This document shows, piece by piece, positions 44,700-53,594 of a stretch of 64,000 bases of DNA. The notes under the pieces are model-generated. The model had not been told where the DNA came from. It saw only the letters and a program-made list of their open reading frames with translations, and searched no databases. This DNA is from Alphaproteobacteria bacterium (GTDB lineage Bacteria > Pseudomonadota > Alphaproteobacteria > Micavibrionales > UBA2020), in assembly GCA_030682495.1 (NCBI GenBank), contig JAUXOC010000057.1:34486-98485 (forward strand), in the 5' to 3' direction. The stretch's first letter is position 1, and the number at the start of each line of letters is the position of its first letter. Both the position numbers and the translations under genes were made by a program.

Positions 44700-47475
44700 G
44701 GCTGTCCTCGTCAAATGAACTCTTGGTTTCCATATAATCCGGCAGCGTAAACACAAAGCGGCTGCCGTCTGCATAATCACGATCAAGATAAATCTGCCCG
44801 CCATGATAGCGCACAATACGCTGGCAAATCGCCAGACCAATCCCCTGTCCTGCATAGGCACTGTCGTCGCCATGCAACCGCTGGAACAGCAGAAACACCT
44901 TATCGGCAAAGCGGGGGTCGATGCCGATACCGTTGTCAGTTACCGTTATTTTCCAGACGTTGCCGCTACGCTCCGCGTCGATCCTGATTTTCGGCGAAAC
45001 ATTTTCTTTGCGGTATTTAAGGGCGTTTTCAAGCAGGTTCTGGAAGACGCGCACAAGTTCTCCCTCGACGCCGCGCACCGTCGGCAAGCGCCCGTTTTGG
45101 ATATCGGCACCAGACTCGGAGATCAGCGCCGTCACGTTTAGGCGCGCAATCTCCAGCGCCTTTTCAAGATCGATGTCGCGAAAATCACCCGAATTGGATC
45201 CGATGCGGGCATAGTCGAGCAGGCTTTCGATCATCGCGCGCATTTTCAGACTGCTGTCGGTAATGATGCCGAGAAACCGTTTCCCCTCGTCATCAAACTT
45301 ATCGCCATAGGCTTCCTGCAAAAATTCGGCGCACATACCCATATGCCGCACCGGTGCCTTGAGGTCATGGGAAACAACATAGGCAAATTCTTCCAGTGCC
45401 GTGTTTGACCGCATCAGTTCCGACCGCGCGCGTTTTTGCTCGGTAATAACCTCGGTAAACATGATAATGCCACCGATGTAACCGTCGCTGTCGCGCCACG
45501 GGCGCAACTCCCAGCGCACCCATTCCGTCCGTCCGTCGGGGCGAACCCAGGCGTCTTCTTCGCGTGACAGGCTTTCGCCTTTCATGCAGCGTTGATGATG
45601 GTCGAGCCATTCCGGCATATTCAGAATTTCAGGAAAAATATCGTAATGCGACCGGCCGATAATATCCCGTTCGCGCAGGCCGTAATCTTTCAACCAGCGT
45701 TCACTGGTCATGATATAACGCATCTGCCGGTCGAACATCGCCACCGCCGCCGGCGTATGGCGGATCAGCATGCGCATTTTTTCTTCGCTCGCGCCAATCT
45801 CGTGCGTTTTGCGGTCAACTTCTTGCTGTACCAATTCGGCGCGTCTGGACATCACGATCAGGAACATCGCCAGCAGGGACGTGAATGTCATGCCGCCAAA
45901 TAGAATGACCAGCGGGCCGTTGCTGTGCATACGGTTTTCCAGCACCGGCGCGCTTTGCCAGACAACCGTCCATTGCTGCTGTTTAACCTCCAGCACCTTG
46001 CGGATCATAAACATCGATTTTCCGCCCGCCTCTTGTACTGTTTCCGGCGTCAGGCCGCGGCTGCTGAAAATCAGATAACGCGGGTCGGCGGTGTCGCCGT
46101 CGTATACATCCAGATAAATCTCGGTTTCATGCGCCGGCCTGCTCACCAGACCGGCCATGAACTTGCGCGCGACAAACGGCGCATATATCCACCCCTTGAA
46201 GGCTTGGCGCCGTTCAGCTTCGGTCTGGATCAGTGCGCCCGTCTCATAAATCGGATAAAGCAGAAGGAAGCCCGGCATTTTCCGTTCATCCTGCACCAAC
46301 TGAATACGGCGCGTGATTGCCGCACGCCCGCTGTCACGCGCCTGTACGGCTGCTTCATAGCGATTTTTCTCGGAAGCGATATTGAGCCCCACGGCCTGCC
46401 GGTTTTTCTCATACGGCTCGACATAGGTGATGATGAAATTTTCATCGGCATCCTTGTCCGAATGCACGTCGAAATCAGCCAGCCCTTCTGCCCGCTGCGC
46501 GCGGATGTATTTTTCAAGGTTTTTTTTCGCCACCGGCATGATATAGCCGATGCCGTTCATGCCCGGATAATTTTTTTCTATATCGACCCATTCGCTATAA
46601 CGCCGCCATTCATCGCGGCTCACATCTTCCGAGCCCGCAAGAAAACCTGCGCCGCCGAGAAGGCTTTTCTCGTAGGAGTCAATGCGGTACAGCAGCGCTT
46701 TTTCAAGCTCGTCCGCAAGACTGACGAAGGAGGCACGATTTTTTTCAAAGATGCTTTCAACCATCCCCTTCCAGGCCGCAAAGGTAATGATGATCGAGAT
46801 AAAGAGCGCCAAAAGCGCCGTCGGCGGTAGAGAGTGCAGAATACGCTTGTTCTGCCCACCTGCCGGCCAGAGTGTGCTGGCCACGATCAGCGTTATCGGC
46901 ATAAAAGCCAGCACGCCAAAGCTGTCGCCCATCCACCACGTCAGCCAGCTATAGAGGCTTTGCTCGTCATTCTGCACCCCGCCCAGATATAGCGCCGTGT
47001 TCGCCACACTTGCGGAAACCAGACAGCCGAGCGGCGCGGAGAGCAGCAAAAAGCTCAGCGCATCACGCGGCCTTTCAATCGTCAGCGGAAAAGTGAAAAA
47101 GCGCGACAGCAAAAAACGCCCGATCACGGCTTGCAGCACAGCACCCAAAGCGATTGCAAAGACTATCAACGTCTTGGCGGAAAGGATCAGATCGATATTG
47201 TTAAAAATACCGGCGATGTCGGCATTCAGCACAAAGGAGCCAAGAAAAATTCCAGGCCATAGACGATAGCCGTAAAGCAGCAGCATGCCGAGCGCGATAC
47301 CCGATGGCGGCCAGATGGCCGTTGCATAGCTGGGTGCCGCCGCCACCATCAAACCCAATTTTCCGGTGAGCGCGTAAAGTGCGAATAAAATGAAATTCAG
47401 CAGCGCAAGATGGCGCGCCTGCACAAAGCCGCTTTCTATGCTCTCTGGCATTTGCATCGCCGTTTTATATCGCAT
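44680..47475 (-). CDS. Membrane histidine kinase: MASE1-CHASE-PAS-HisKA-HATPase
   Basis: 931 aa from ATG 47475 (GGGGGA upstream); GTG 47502 is the alternative. Eight or so membrane helices at the N-terminus form a MASE1 sensor (FALYALTGKLGLMVAAAP, SYATAIWPPSGIALGMLLLYGYRLWPGIFLGSF), then an extracytoplasmic CHASE domain (YPGMNGIGYIMPV, AGFLAGSEDVSRDEW), a further helix, a PAS domain (YIMTSERWLKDYGL), HisKA VVSHDLKAPVRHMG (phospho-His) and HATPase VFQNLLENALKYRK, DNGIGIDPRF, GQGIGLAICQRIV. Transfers phosphate to the overlapping receiver. Confidence 0.92.
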   Translation of the reverse strand: MRYKTAMQMPESIESGFVQARHLALLNFILFALYALTGKLGLMVAAAPSYATAIWPPSGIALGMLLLYGYRLWPGIFLGSFVLNADIAGIFNNIDLILSAKTLIVFAIALGAVLQAVIGRFLLSRFFTFPLTIERPRDALSFLLLSAPLGCLVSASVANTALYLGGVQNDEQSLYSWLTWWMGDSFGVLAFMPITLIVASTLWPAGGQNKRILHSLPPTALLALFISIIITFAAWKGMVESIFEKNRASFVSLADELEKALLYRIDSYEKSLLGGAGFLAGSEDVSRDEWRRYSEWVDIEKNYPGMNGIGYIMPVAKKNLEKYIRAQRAEGLADFDVHSDKDADENFIITYVEPYEKNRQAVGLNIASEKNRYEAAVQARDSGRAAITRRIQLVQDERKMPGFLLLYPIYETGALIQTEAERRQAFKGWIYAPFVARKFMAGLVSRPAHETEIYLDVYDGDTADPRYLIFSSRGLTPETVQEAGGKSMFMIRKVLEVKQQQWTVVWQSAPVLENRMHSNGPLVILFGGMTFTSLLAMFLIVMSRRAELVQQEVDRKTHEIGASEEKMRMLIRHTPAAVAMFDRQMRYIMTSERWLKDYGLRERDIIGRSHYDIFPEILNMPEWLDHHQRCMKGESLSREEDAWVRPDGRTEWVRWELRPWRDSDGYIGGIIMFTEVITEQKRARSELMRSNTALEEFAYVVSHDLKAPVRHMGMCAEFLQEAYGDKFDDEGKRFLGIITDSSLKMRAMIESLLDYARIGSNSGDFRDIDLEKALEIARLNVTALISESGADIQNGRLPTVRGVEGELVRVFQNLLENALKYRKENVSPKIRIDAERSGNVWKITVTDNGIGIDPRFADKVFLLFQRLHGDDSAYAGQGIGLAICQRIVRYHGGQIYLDRDYADGSRFVFTLPDYMETKSSFDEDSHAAKSE

Positions 47476-47601
47476 GCCGCGAGATCCCCCTACCCCGTTC
47501 ACCCGGACAATCCGCCAAGTGCCTGATTAATTTAGCATGCGAAGGTTAACGAAGCGCAAAGGCGCGCGCTTTGACTTTTAAACAAAAAGAGTATATAAAG
47601 T

Positions 47602-47616
47602 GAACATATAGAGATC
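47602..47616 (+). promoter_or_regulatory. Degenerate LexA-like box before the Y-family polymerase
   Basis: GAAC-N7-GATC, one base off the alphaproteobacterial LexA consensus GAAC-N7-GTTC, 36 bp before the start. Weak evidence for SOS control. Confidence 0.25.
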
Positions 47617-47651
47617 AAAAACCCCTTAACCCCAAAACTCAGGAGCCTCCG

Positions 47652-49013
47652 ATGTCCCGCCCCGGTGTTTCAGAGCTGCCGCCGAAACCCGCGCAAAGCG
47701 GCCTGCGCTGGCTCTATGTCGATTTCAACAGTTACTTCGCCAGCGTGGAGCAGCAATTGAAACCGGCGCTGCGCGGCAAGCCGATCATCGTCACACCTCT
47801 CGCGAGCGATGCAACCTGCGCCATCGCCGCCAGCTACGAAGCCAAAGCCTTCGGCATCAAAACAGGTACGCCGGTGTACGAGGCAAAGCGCCTGTGCCCA
47901 GAGCTCATTTGTGTCAGCGGCAGCCATGAAACCTATGTCGAATTTCACCATCGGCTGATCGACGAGATCGACCGGCATATTCCAATCACCGCCGTCTGTT
48001 CGATCGACGAAATGGCATGCCGGTTGATGGATAACGAAACCGATCCCGCTTTTGTGACCGCCCTTGCGCGGCGGATCAAACAGGGCATTTCAGCGCATAT
48101 CGGCCCCTATGTCCGTTGCTCTATCGGTGCGGCACCCAACCGCTATCTGGCCAAGGTGGCAACCGATTTGCAAAAGCCGGACGGGTTGACACTGCTGCTG
48201 CCCAAAGACATTCCGGCGCGGCTGCTGCATCTGGGCTTGCGCGACCTGCCCGGCATTGGCGCAAATATGGAGCGGCGGCTGAACGAACACGGACTGCGTG
48301 ATATCTCGCAGCTGTATGATTTTGCCCCCAAGCATCTGCGCGCCATCTGGGGCAGTATTTGGGGCGAGAAAATGTGGTATCTGCTGCGCGGCATTGAATT
48401 GCCGGAAGAAAAAAGCGAAAGGCGCAGTATCGGCCATAGCCACGTGCTGGCACCCGAGCTGCGCCCGCCGGCCGAAGCACGGCTTGTCGCGCGGCGACTG
48501 CTGATGAAAGCCGCAAGCCGTCTGCGCCGGATGGATTTTCAGGCGCGGCGTCTGTCTTTGTCGGTACGGATCGAAAATGGCCCGCGCCTTGCAGCCGACA
48601 TATCCGGCAGCGCCCCCACAAGTGATAGTTTCTCTTTCCTCGGCCTGCTGGACAGGCTTTGGGAATCGCTGGAAAGTGACATCGGACGGCAGCGTATCAA
48701 AAAAGTTTCCGTCACGCTTTCCGGTCTCGAAGACGAAGAGAGCGCCTCGGCACAAGGCGATCTTTTCGCGGCGCCCCCCGTCGAAGGGGAGAGCAAGGGT
48801 GCGACAGCCACAACCACGCTGGCCCATCGCGAAAAAGAAAAATACGATAAAATCAAATACGATAAAATCTCTGCCGCCATCGACAGCCTCAACCGGAAAT
48901 TCGGCCGCGATACGGTTGCGCTGGGCATGACGTCCACACAAAAACAAACCCGCGATACAGGCACTAAAATCGCCTTTACCCGTATCCCCGATCTGGAAGA
49001 GTTCTCGGAATAA
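47652..49013 (+). CDS. dinB: Y-family DNA polymerase (Pol IV-like)
   Basis: 453 aa translesion polymerase. Catalytic DFNSYFASVEQQ and the second acidic motif CSIDEMACRL are present; the little-finger and HhH region (LRDLPGIGANMERRLNEHGL) follows. The usual SIDEAYLD is changed to SIDEMACRL, and the N-terminal VDFNSYFASVEQ puts the protein in a divergent Pol IV/UmuC group. An unusual linker with a doubled KYDKIKYDKI, coded by two copies of a 13-base repeat, precedes the C-terminus. AGGAG ribosome site. Confidence 0.85.
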   Translation: MSRPGVSELPPKPAQSGLRWLYVDFNSYFASVEQQLKPALRGKPIIVTPLASDATCAIAASYEAKAFGIKTGTPVYEAKRLCPELICVSGSHETYVEFHHRLIDEIDRHIPITAVCSIDEMACRLMDNETDPAFVTALARRIKQGISAHIGPYVRCSIGAAPNRYLAKVATDLQKPDGLTLLLPKDIPARLLHLGLRDLPGIGANMERRLNEHGLRDISQLYDFAPKHLRAIWGSIWGEKMWYLLRGIELPEEKSERRSIGHSHVLAPELRPPAEARLVARRLLMKAASRLRRMDFQARRLSLSVRIENGPRLAADISGSAPTSDSFSFLGLLDRLWESLESDIGRQRIKKVSVTLSGLEDEESASAQGDLFAAPPVEGESKGATATTTLAHREKEKYDKIKYDKISAAIDSLNRKFGRDTVALGMTSTQKQTRDTGTKIAFTRIPDLEEFSE

Positions 49014-49189
49014 TCACCCGCAGCGGATTTTGCTGCGCTGCACAGTCGGTTTTTTTGAGATCCGAGCGACAGCCGCCCTGCCATGTTAATGATTTATTTC
49101 ATTTTTACGCGGCATAATGGGGATACACGGACATGTTCCCGCAGCCTGGCTGCGGGGTACATGCCTTACAGATTATCTTCAGGCAGGAT

Positions 49190-49801
49190 ATGCACAGGAA
49201 ACGCCCCATCGCCCGCACCATCACGGCAACCCCGGCAACGCAGAAGCTCGCCATACCGGTTGTCGCAGGCACGTTTCTGGCTTTGCTGATGGCTGTATTC
49301 TTGCTGTCAGGCTGCGCCGGCGCACTGCCCGGCGGAACAGATGCCGTGAATAAGTCTTTCTATAGTTCAAACACAGACCTTGAATCCTGGGTCAGCAGCC
49401 TCGAGGCCGGCATGCCCAAAGAAGAAGTCTTCGCGCGCCTGGGGCGTGCGCAAAAAGATTTCCGCCGCCTGGCACGTAACGAAATTGTCGGCATCTTGTT
49501 CGGCGGTGAAGATGCCGGTATCCCCGTGCATTTCTATACCGACGAGAACATTCTCGCCTTCCTCGAATCCCTCGAGGGTTATCGCATCGAATATAAAAGC
49601 GTCAAACGCCGCCACGGGCTGACATCGCCCATTCGCATGCAAACGGATTCAAAGGGGTTTGACTATTCGCTCAGCATGGTCTTCAAAGACGGCAAGCTGT
49701 ACCAAAAGCCTTACCTGACCGGCGGTCAGGTCAATAACAGCTCGACCAAGACGCTGTTCGACTACCTGAACCCCGGCATGCTGCTAAATACCGTCAACTA
49801 A
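49190..49801 (+). CDS. Lipoprotein of unknown function
   Basis: 203 aa from ATG 49190. A basic N-terminus of about 20 residues leads to the hydrophobic segment and lipobox LLMAVFLLSGCAG, so the mature protein is lipid-anchored. The body (VSSLEAGMPKEEVFARLGR; VHFYTDENILAFLESLEGYRI) resembles the SmpA/BamE-like pattern where a short GM-x-K-x-E-V helix begins the fold; that assignment is tentative. Confidence 0.6.
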   Translation: MHRKRPIARTITATPATQKLAIPVVAGTFLALLMAVFLLSGCAGALPGGTDAVNKSFYSSNTDLESWVSSLEAGMPKEEVFARLGRAQKDFRRLARNEIVGILFGGEDAGIPVHFYTDENILAFLESLEGYRIEYKSVKRRHGLTSPIRMQTDSKGFDYSLSMVFKDGKLYQKPYLTGGQVNNSSTKTLFDYLNPGMLLNTVN

Positions 49802-49815
49802 CCCCGCGCTGGCAA

Positions 49816-50091
49816 TTAACGTCCGAGGCGGATCGGGTTTTCATCAACAAAAGACGGCTTCGGCGCAGGAGCTTTGGCCTGAGGCTGCGTATTGGCTGCC
49901 GGTTTGAATGCTGCCGTAACCCAATCAAGGCGGATCGGATTCGCATCGACGAAAGCATGTTTGGCTTCTGCGGGGCGCGGATCGGGAGGCGTTGCGCTGT
50001 GATAATAAAAAATCGCGCCGCCGGCGAACAAAGCCGCTGCCGTAAAATCGCGCACGGCTGAAAGTTTTTGCTTAAAGGTCTGGGATGTCAA
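49816..50091 (-). CDS. Small single-pass protein with a duplicated FVDxNPIRL motif
   Basis: 91 aa; TTG start supported by a perfect AGGAGG six bases upstream. One hydrophobic helix (FTAAALFAGGAIFYYH), then AFVDANPIRLDW and, after an Ala/Pro/Lys spacer, SFVDENPIRLGR at the very end. Family unknown. The two copies look like short linear binding motifs. Confidence 0.55.
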   Translation of the reverse strand: MTSQTFKQKLSAVRDFTAAALFAGGAIFYYHSATPPDPRPAEAKHAFVDANPIRLDWVTAAFKPAANTQPQAKAPAPKPSFVDENPIRLGR

Positions 50092-50238
50092 ATCATGCCT
50101 CCTGTGTCTGAGTGAATGTTTGCTTTACGGAAACCATGATGCGTGATTCGACCTTCCGAATGCAACGATAAATTGCCTTGAAGACACAGATATTCCCGCA
50201 CAAGCTGTGCGGCGATGAGGGCGGTTTTCAGGCCCTTT

Positions 50239-51045
50239 TTACGGGCGCGGTGGGGAGCCTGCGCGCGGACGTGCCGCACCCTGCGGGGCAATTTCCGGCT
50301 TTTGGGCGGGGGGCGGGTTATCGTTGCCCGCAGGACGCACGAAACGCATGACAAAATCGGGCAGATCGGCGAAATCGCGCATGATGTGCTGCACGCCCGC
50401 CGCTTCGATTTGCGCCTTTTTGTGGTCATCTGCCGCAAAGCCTGCGAAATCCAGCCCCTGCTGGGCCGCCGCCGCCGCATCCGCGGCGCTGTCGCCGATC
50501 ACGACAATCACGGCATGATCACCCGCATCGCGGCGGAAAGCCGCGACAATATCTGCCAGCTGTGCGGCCTTGAGATCGGCGGTCTTCACTCCCGCATCCC
50601 GCAGGTTGTCTTTGCCGCGGATATAGCGCGGGTCAAAAAAGGCGCCCAGATCATGATAATCCAGCTGGTCGGCCAGCGCATCTTCGCGTGTGCCCGTATA
50701 TATGCCGAGCGTCACGCCCATCAGCCCCAGCGTTTCCACCGCTTCGCGCACGTGGGGAAACAGGCGTTCTTTCCAGTCGGGGCGGTGCAAAAGGGCGTCA
50801 CAGGTATTGTTGCAATCCTGCATAAAGGTCTTGCGCGCTTCTTCCGGCAGCTCTCCGATAAAATGCCGCATAATATCGGGCAGGGATTTATTGCCGAGCA
50901 TGTCGAGGATATCTTCGTCGGGCGGCACCGGATAGCCCTGCGCCGTACAGACATCGGCAAAGGCGCGCACATAGCGCGGACCGGCATCGGTCAGCGTCGC
51001 TACCAGATCAAAAACCACAAGTGCCTTGGGTGCCTGCGCCGTCAT
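50239..51045 (-). CDS. HAD-fold protein with altered catalytic motif I
   Basis: 268 aa. The HAD layout is clear: motif I VVFDLVATLTDAG, helical cap, motif II LGIYTGTRED, Lys in IRGKDNLRD, motif IV VVIGDSAADAAAA, plus a Pro/Arg-rich tail. In phosphatases motif I is DxDxT; here the second Asp is Val (DLVAT), which removes the general acid/base. Dehalogenase-type HADs also lack it. Phosphatase activity is therefore doubtful. Confidence 0.8.
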   Translation of the reverse strand: MTAQAPKALVVFDLVATLTDAGPRYVRAFADVCTAQGYPVPPDEDILDMLGNKSLPDIMRHFIGELPEEARKTFMQDCNNTCDALLHRPDWKERLFPHVREAVETLGLMGVTLGIYTGTREDALADQLDYHDLGAFFDPRYIRGKDNLRDAGVKTADLKAAQLADIVAAFRRDAGDHAVIVVIGDSAADAAAAAQQGLDFAGFAADDHKKAQIEAAGVQHIMRDFADLPDFVMRFVRPAGNDNPPPAQKPEIAPQGAARPRAGSPPRP

Positions 51046-51159
51046 ATTCCGTTCAAGCCCATGTTTGTCGGGAGCTGATGATATGAAGCGGAGGAAGCTT
51101 TTGTCAACCGCCCTAAAAACGTCTATATTTCAACAGCTTTAATACCTGTTGGAGTCATC

Positions 51160-52161
51160 ATGTCTGCCGCCGCCCGCCTTCTTCCGCCGCTGATCGTTGC
51201 CGCCACCCGCGGCGGCATCGACGAAAGCCTGCACCGCGTGCATGCCGTTGTTTTACATGGCGGCGGCGATATTGCCGCGGCCTATGGCGATACCGAGCGG
51301 ATCATCTATCCGCGTTCCACCCTCAAACCGCTGCAAGCGGTTGCGCTGGTCGAAAGCGGAGCCGCCGCTGCCTTTGGAGTCAGTGATGCCGAGCTTGCCC
51401 TTGCCTGCGCCTCGCACAGCGGCGAAGAGGTACATATAAAAACGGCAGCCGGCTGGCTGGCACGTCTCGGCCTTGATGAAAACGATCTTGGCTGCGGGGC
51501 GCATGCCCCCTATGCCGACGTTTGCGAACCGGCAGGCGCGCTGTGCAATAACTGCTCCGGCAAGCATGTCGGCATGCTGACCCTCGCCAAATTCATGGCA
51601 GCACCGACGGAGGGATATCTCGATCCCGCGCATCCGGTGCAGCAGATGATCCTCGCCACCCTTGCCGACCTTTGCGGCCTGCCCCTGAGCGCCACGCAAT
51701 GCGGGATTGACGGATGTTCCGCCCCCAACCCCGCCATGCCGCTTTCCGCCCTTGCGCGCGGCTTTGCGGCTTTTATGCGCGCCGACAAAGCCGGGTTCCG
51801 CCGCGGCAGCGCCTGCCGTCACCTCTATCAGGCGATGACGGAACATCCGCTGCATATCGGCGGCAGTAAAAACAGACTGGATACCGTGTTGATGCAGGCC
51901 GCGGGCGGAGGCATTCTCTCCAAAACCGGTGCGGAGGGCTGTTATATCGCCGTTATTCCCGAAAAAGACGCCGTGATTGCCCTCAAAGCCGAAGACGGTG
52001 CGGGACGCGCCGCGCAGGCGGTGCTTTATGCGCTACTGGAAAAACACGCGCTGGCCGCAGCGGATGTGCTGGATACCATCCGCCCGCTTTGCCTGCCCAC
52101 GTTGCAGAACTGGCGCGGCACGGCCACGGGCGATATACGCGTGGCACCGTTTGACGCTTAG
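51160..52161 (+). CDS. L-asparaginase of the Rhizobium etli (class 3, Asparaginase_II) type
   Basis: 333 aa. Hydrolyses asparagine to aspartate and ammonia. Landmarks are the Ser-Lys segment YPRSTLKPLQA, the SHSGEEVH block, the zinc/Cys-Lys site in NCSGKHVGML and CGIDGCSAPNPAMPL, which match the Cys135, Lys138 and Cys189 site described for R. etli ReAV. GGAG upstream of ATG. The 3' end overlaps the convergent Nudix gene by four bases. Confidence 0.9.
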   Translation: MSAAARLLPPLIVAATRGGIDESLHRVHAVVLHGGGDIAAAYGDTERIIYPRSTLKPLQAVALVESGAAAAFGVSDAELALACASHSGEEVHIKTAAGWLARLGLDENDLGCGAHAPYADVCEPAGALCNNCSGKHVGMLTLAKFMAAPTEGYLDPAHPVQQMILATLADLCGLPLSATQCGIDGCSAPNPAMPLSALARGFAAFMRADKAGFRRGSACRHLYQAMTEHPLHIGGSKNRLDTVLMQAAGGGILSKTGAEGCYIAVIPEKDAVIALKAEDGAGRAAQAVLYALLEKHALAAADVLDTIRPLCLPTLQNWRGTATGDIRVAPFDA

Positions 52162-53576
52162 TCTCCGTCCGCCGGAACGATCTTCCAGCCTTCGAACAGG
52201 AATGACGAAATACGGTCATACACCTTGCGCTGGGTTTCGGTCATATTGCCGCTGCGGTTATAACGCGCAACGACCACAAGACGGTAAAGCGCCATCAATG
52301 ACGAGAGCGAGACGTTAATGTCATTGTCGCGGACGTACTTCAACACATCGACAAAATCTTCCAGCTTGTCTACCGTCACGGGAATTTCTTCGAAACCGAT
52401 CACTTCGTCACCGTCAATCGACTGGTTCTTGGCGAAATCGATACTGCCCGCGCGCGTCACGCCGACAAATTCCGGCTTGCCGCAGCGGTCAACCCAGCGG
52501 AAAAATCCGATAACCAGCGTATTGTCCTTGATCTCTTTCACATGCGCGCCAAGGCCCGTTTCTTCGGCTACTTCGCGCGCCATACCGGCGGCCAAAAGCT
52601 CGCGCAGATCTTCCGGATGCCCCGCACGCTGCATATCGGCATAATCGAGAGAGCCCGAACCGCCCAGACTGACCGTCCGCGAGCCGATCGCCTTGGTCGA
52701 ACCCTGAAACAGCATCGCCACGCGGCGGTTTTCTGTCAGCAGCAAAGAGGTAATGCCGACATGGCCGGAAACACGCTCATGAAAGTCATCGGTAAAACGA
52801 ACGCATTCCTGCCCGCCCACGGTTTCTTTGTAAACGGGGAAGTATGTTGTCAGATCGGTATAGACTTCTTTTTGCCCGTCGATATTGGTGCGGAAGATAC
52901 GGCTGCGAAAAGCTTCCGCCGTCAGGAGCGCATCGAAATAATAGGATTTACGCAGCGGCACCGGCCAGCCCGACAAAAGCGCATCTGCCGTGCCCTGCAG
53001 CGCGAGCTTGACGCCGTTTGTCGTGTGCTGAAGCTTGTCGGCCACGCGTATGGCGATATAGCGTATCTGGTGGCGGGAGCGAATATAGCGGCGTTCCTGC
53101 ACATCATCTCGGTAGGTGATTTTGCGTTTCAACATAAACGTATCGTCAAACGCGGGACTGGCCAGCGGGCTTTCGCGGCTCATGCCCACAATCGCCATGG
53201 GATAATGAAAGCCGAGCATTTCTTCGACCACTGGCGGATAAACGCCGGACATCAGAAAACTTAGCTCTTCATAAGCGATATGCGTACTGGTCTGGACGGT
53301 ATAACGCACCCCTCCCTGAGACGGGCGATAGTCGCGCGGCAAAATCGACATTTCCCTGCCCAGCTGGAGCATGATGATCGTGACCTCTACCCCCATCGCC
53401 ACCAGATCCATCCAGTCATCGAGGTCATAGATGGAATAAGCGAGCAGTACAAAGGCCAGAATGGTAATCAACAGGTCTTTGCGGTAATCGCTATCCCAGC
53501 GAAAAAGGAAACGCAAAAGGTCAAGGCGACCCTTGACGTTTCTATAAGCGTTCAGATATTTGACCGGCACCTGCAT
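52158..53576 (-). CDS. Two-TM membrane protein with a C-terminal Nudix domain
   Basis: 472 aa. Two adjacent membrane helices near residues 33-70 (DLLITILAFVLLAYSIYDL, LVAMGVEVTIIMLQLG), a beta-rich middle of about 200 residues, then a Nudix box ELLAAGMAREVAEETGLG (complete E-x7-REUxEExGU; the Gly upstream is displaced by one). The Nudix domain hydrolyses nucleotide-diphosphate-linked compounds. The 2TM plus beta-rich layout recalls effectors of nucleotide-signal defence systems, but no synthase gene is nearby. Substrate unknown. Confidence 0.7.
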   Translation of the reverse strand: MQVPVKYLNAYRNVKGRLDLLRFLFRWDSDYRKDLLITILAFVLLAYSIYDLDDWMDLVAMGVEVTIIMLQLGREMSILPRDYRPSQGGVRYTVQTSTHIAYEELSFLMSGVYPPVVEEMLGFHYPMAIVGMSRESPLASPAFDDTFMLKRKITYRDDVQERRYIRSRHQIRYIAIRVADKLQHTTNGVKLALQGTADALLSGWPVPLRKSYYFDALLTAEAFRSRIFRTNIDGQKEVYTDLTTYFPVYKETVGGQECVRFTDDFHERVSGHVGITSLLLTENRRVAMLFQGSTKAIGSRTVSLGGSGSLDYADMQRAGHPEDLRELLAAGMAREVAEETGLGAHVKEIKDNTLVIGFFRWVDRCGKPEFVGVTRAGSIDFAKNQSIDGDEVIGFEEIPVTVDKLEDFVDVLKYVRDNDINVSLSSLMALYRLVVVARYNRSGNMTETQRKVYDRISSFLFEGWKIVPADGD

Positions 53577-53594
53577 GCCCGCCCCCTTACCCTT

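Noticed and set aside
49014-49060. Terminator after dinB
   Set aside because: CGCAGC/GCTGCG hairpin is followed by T run only after 12 bases; not a standard terminator.
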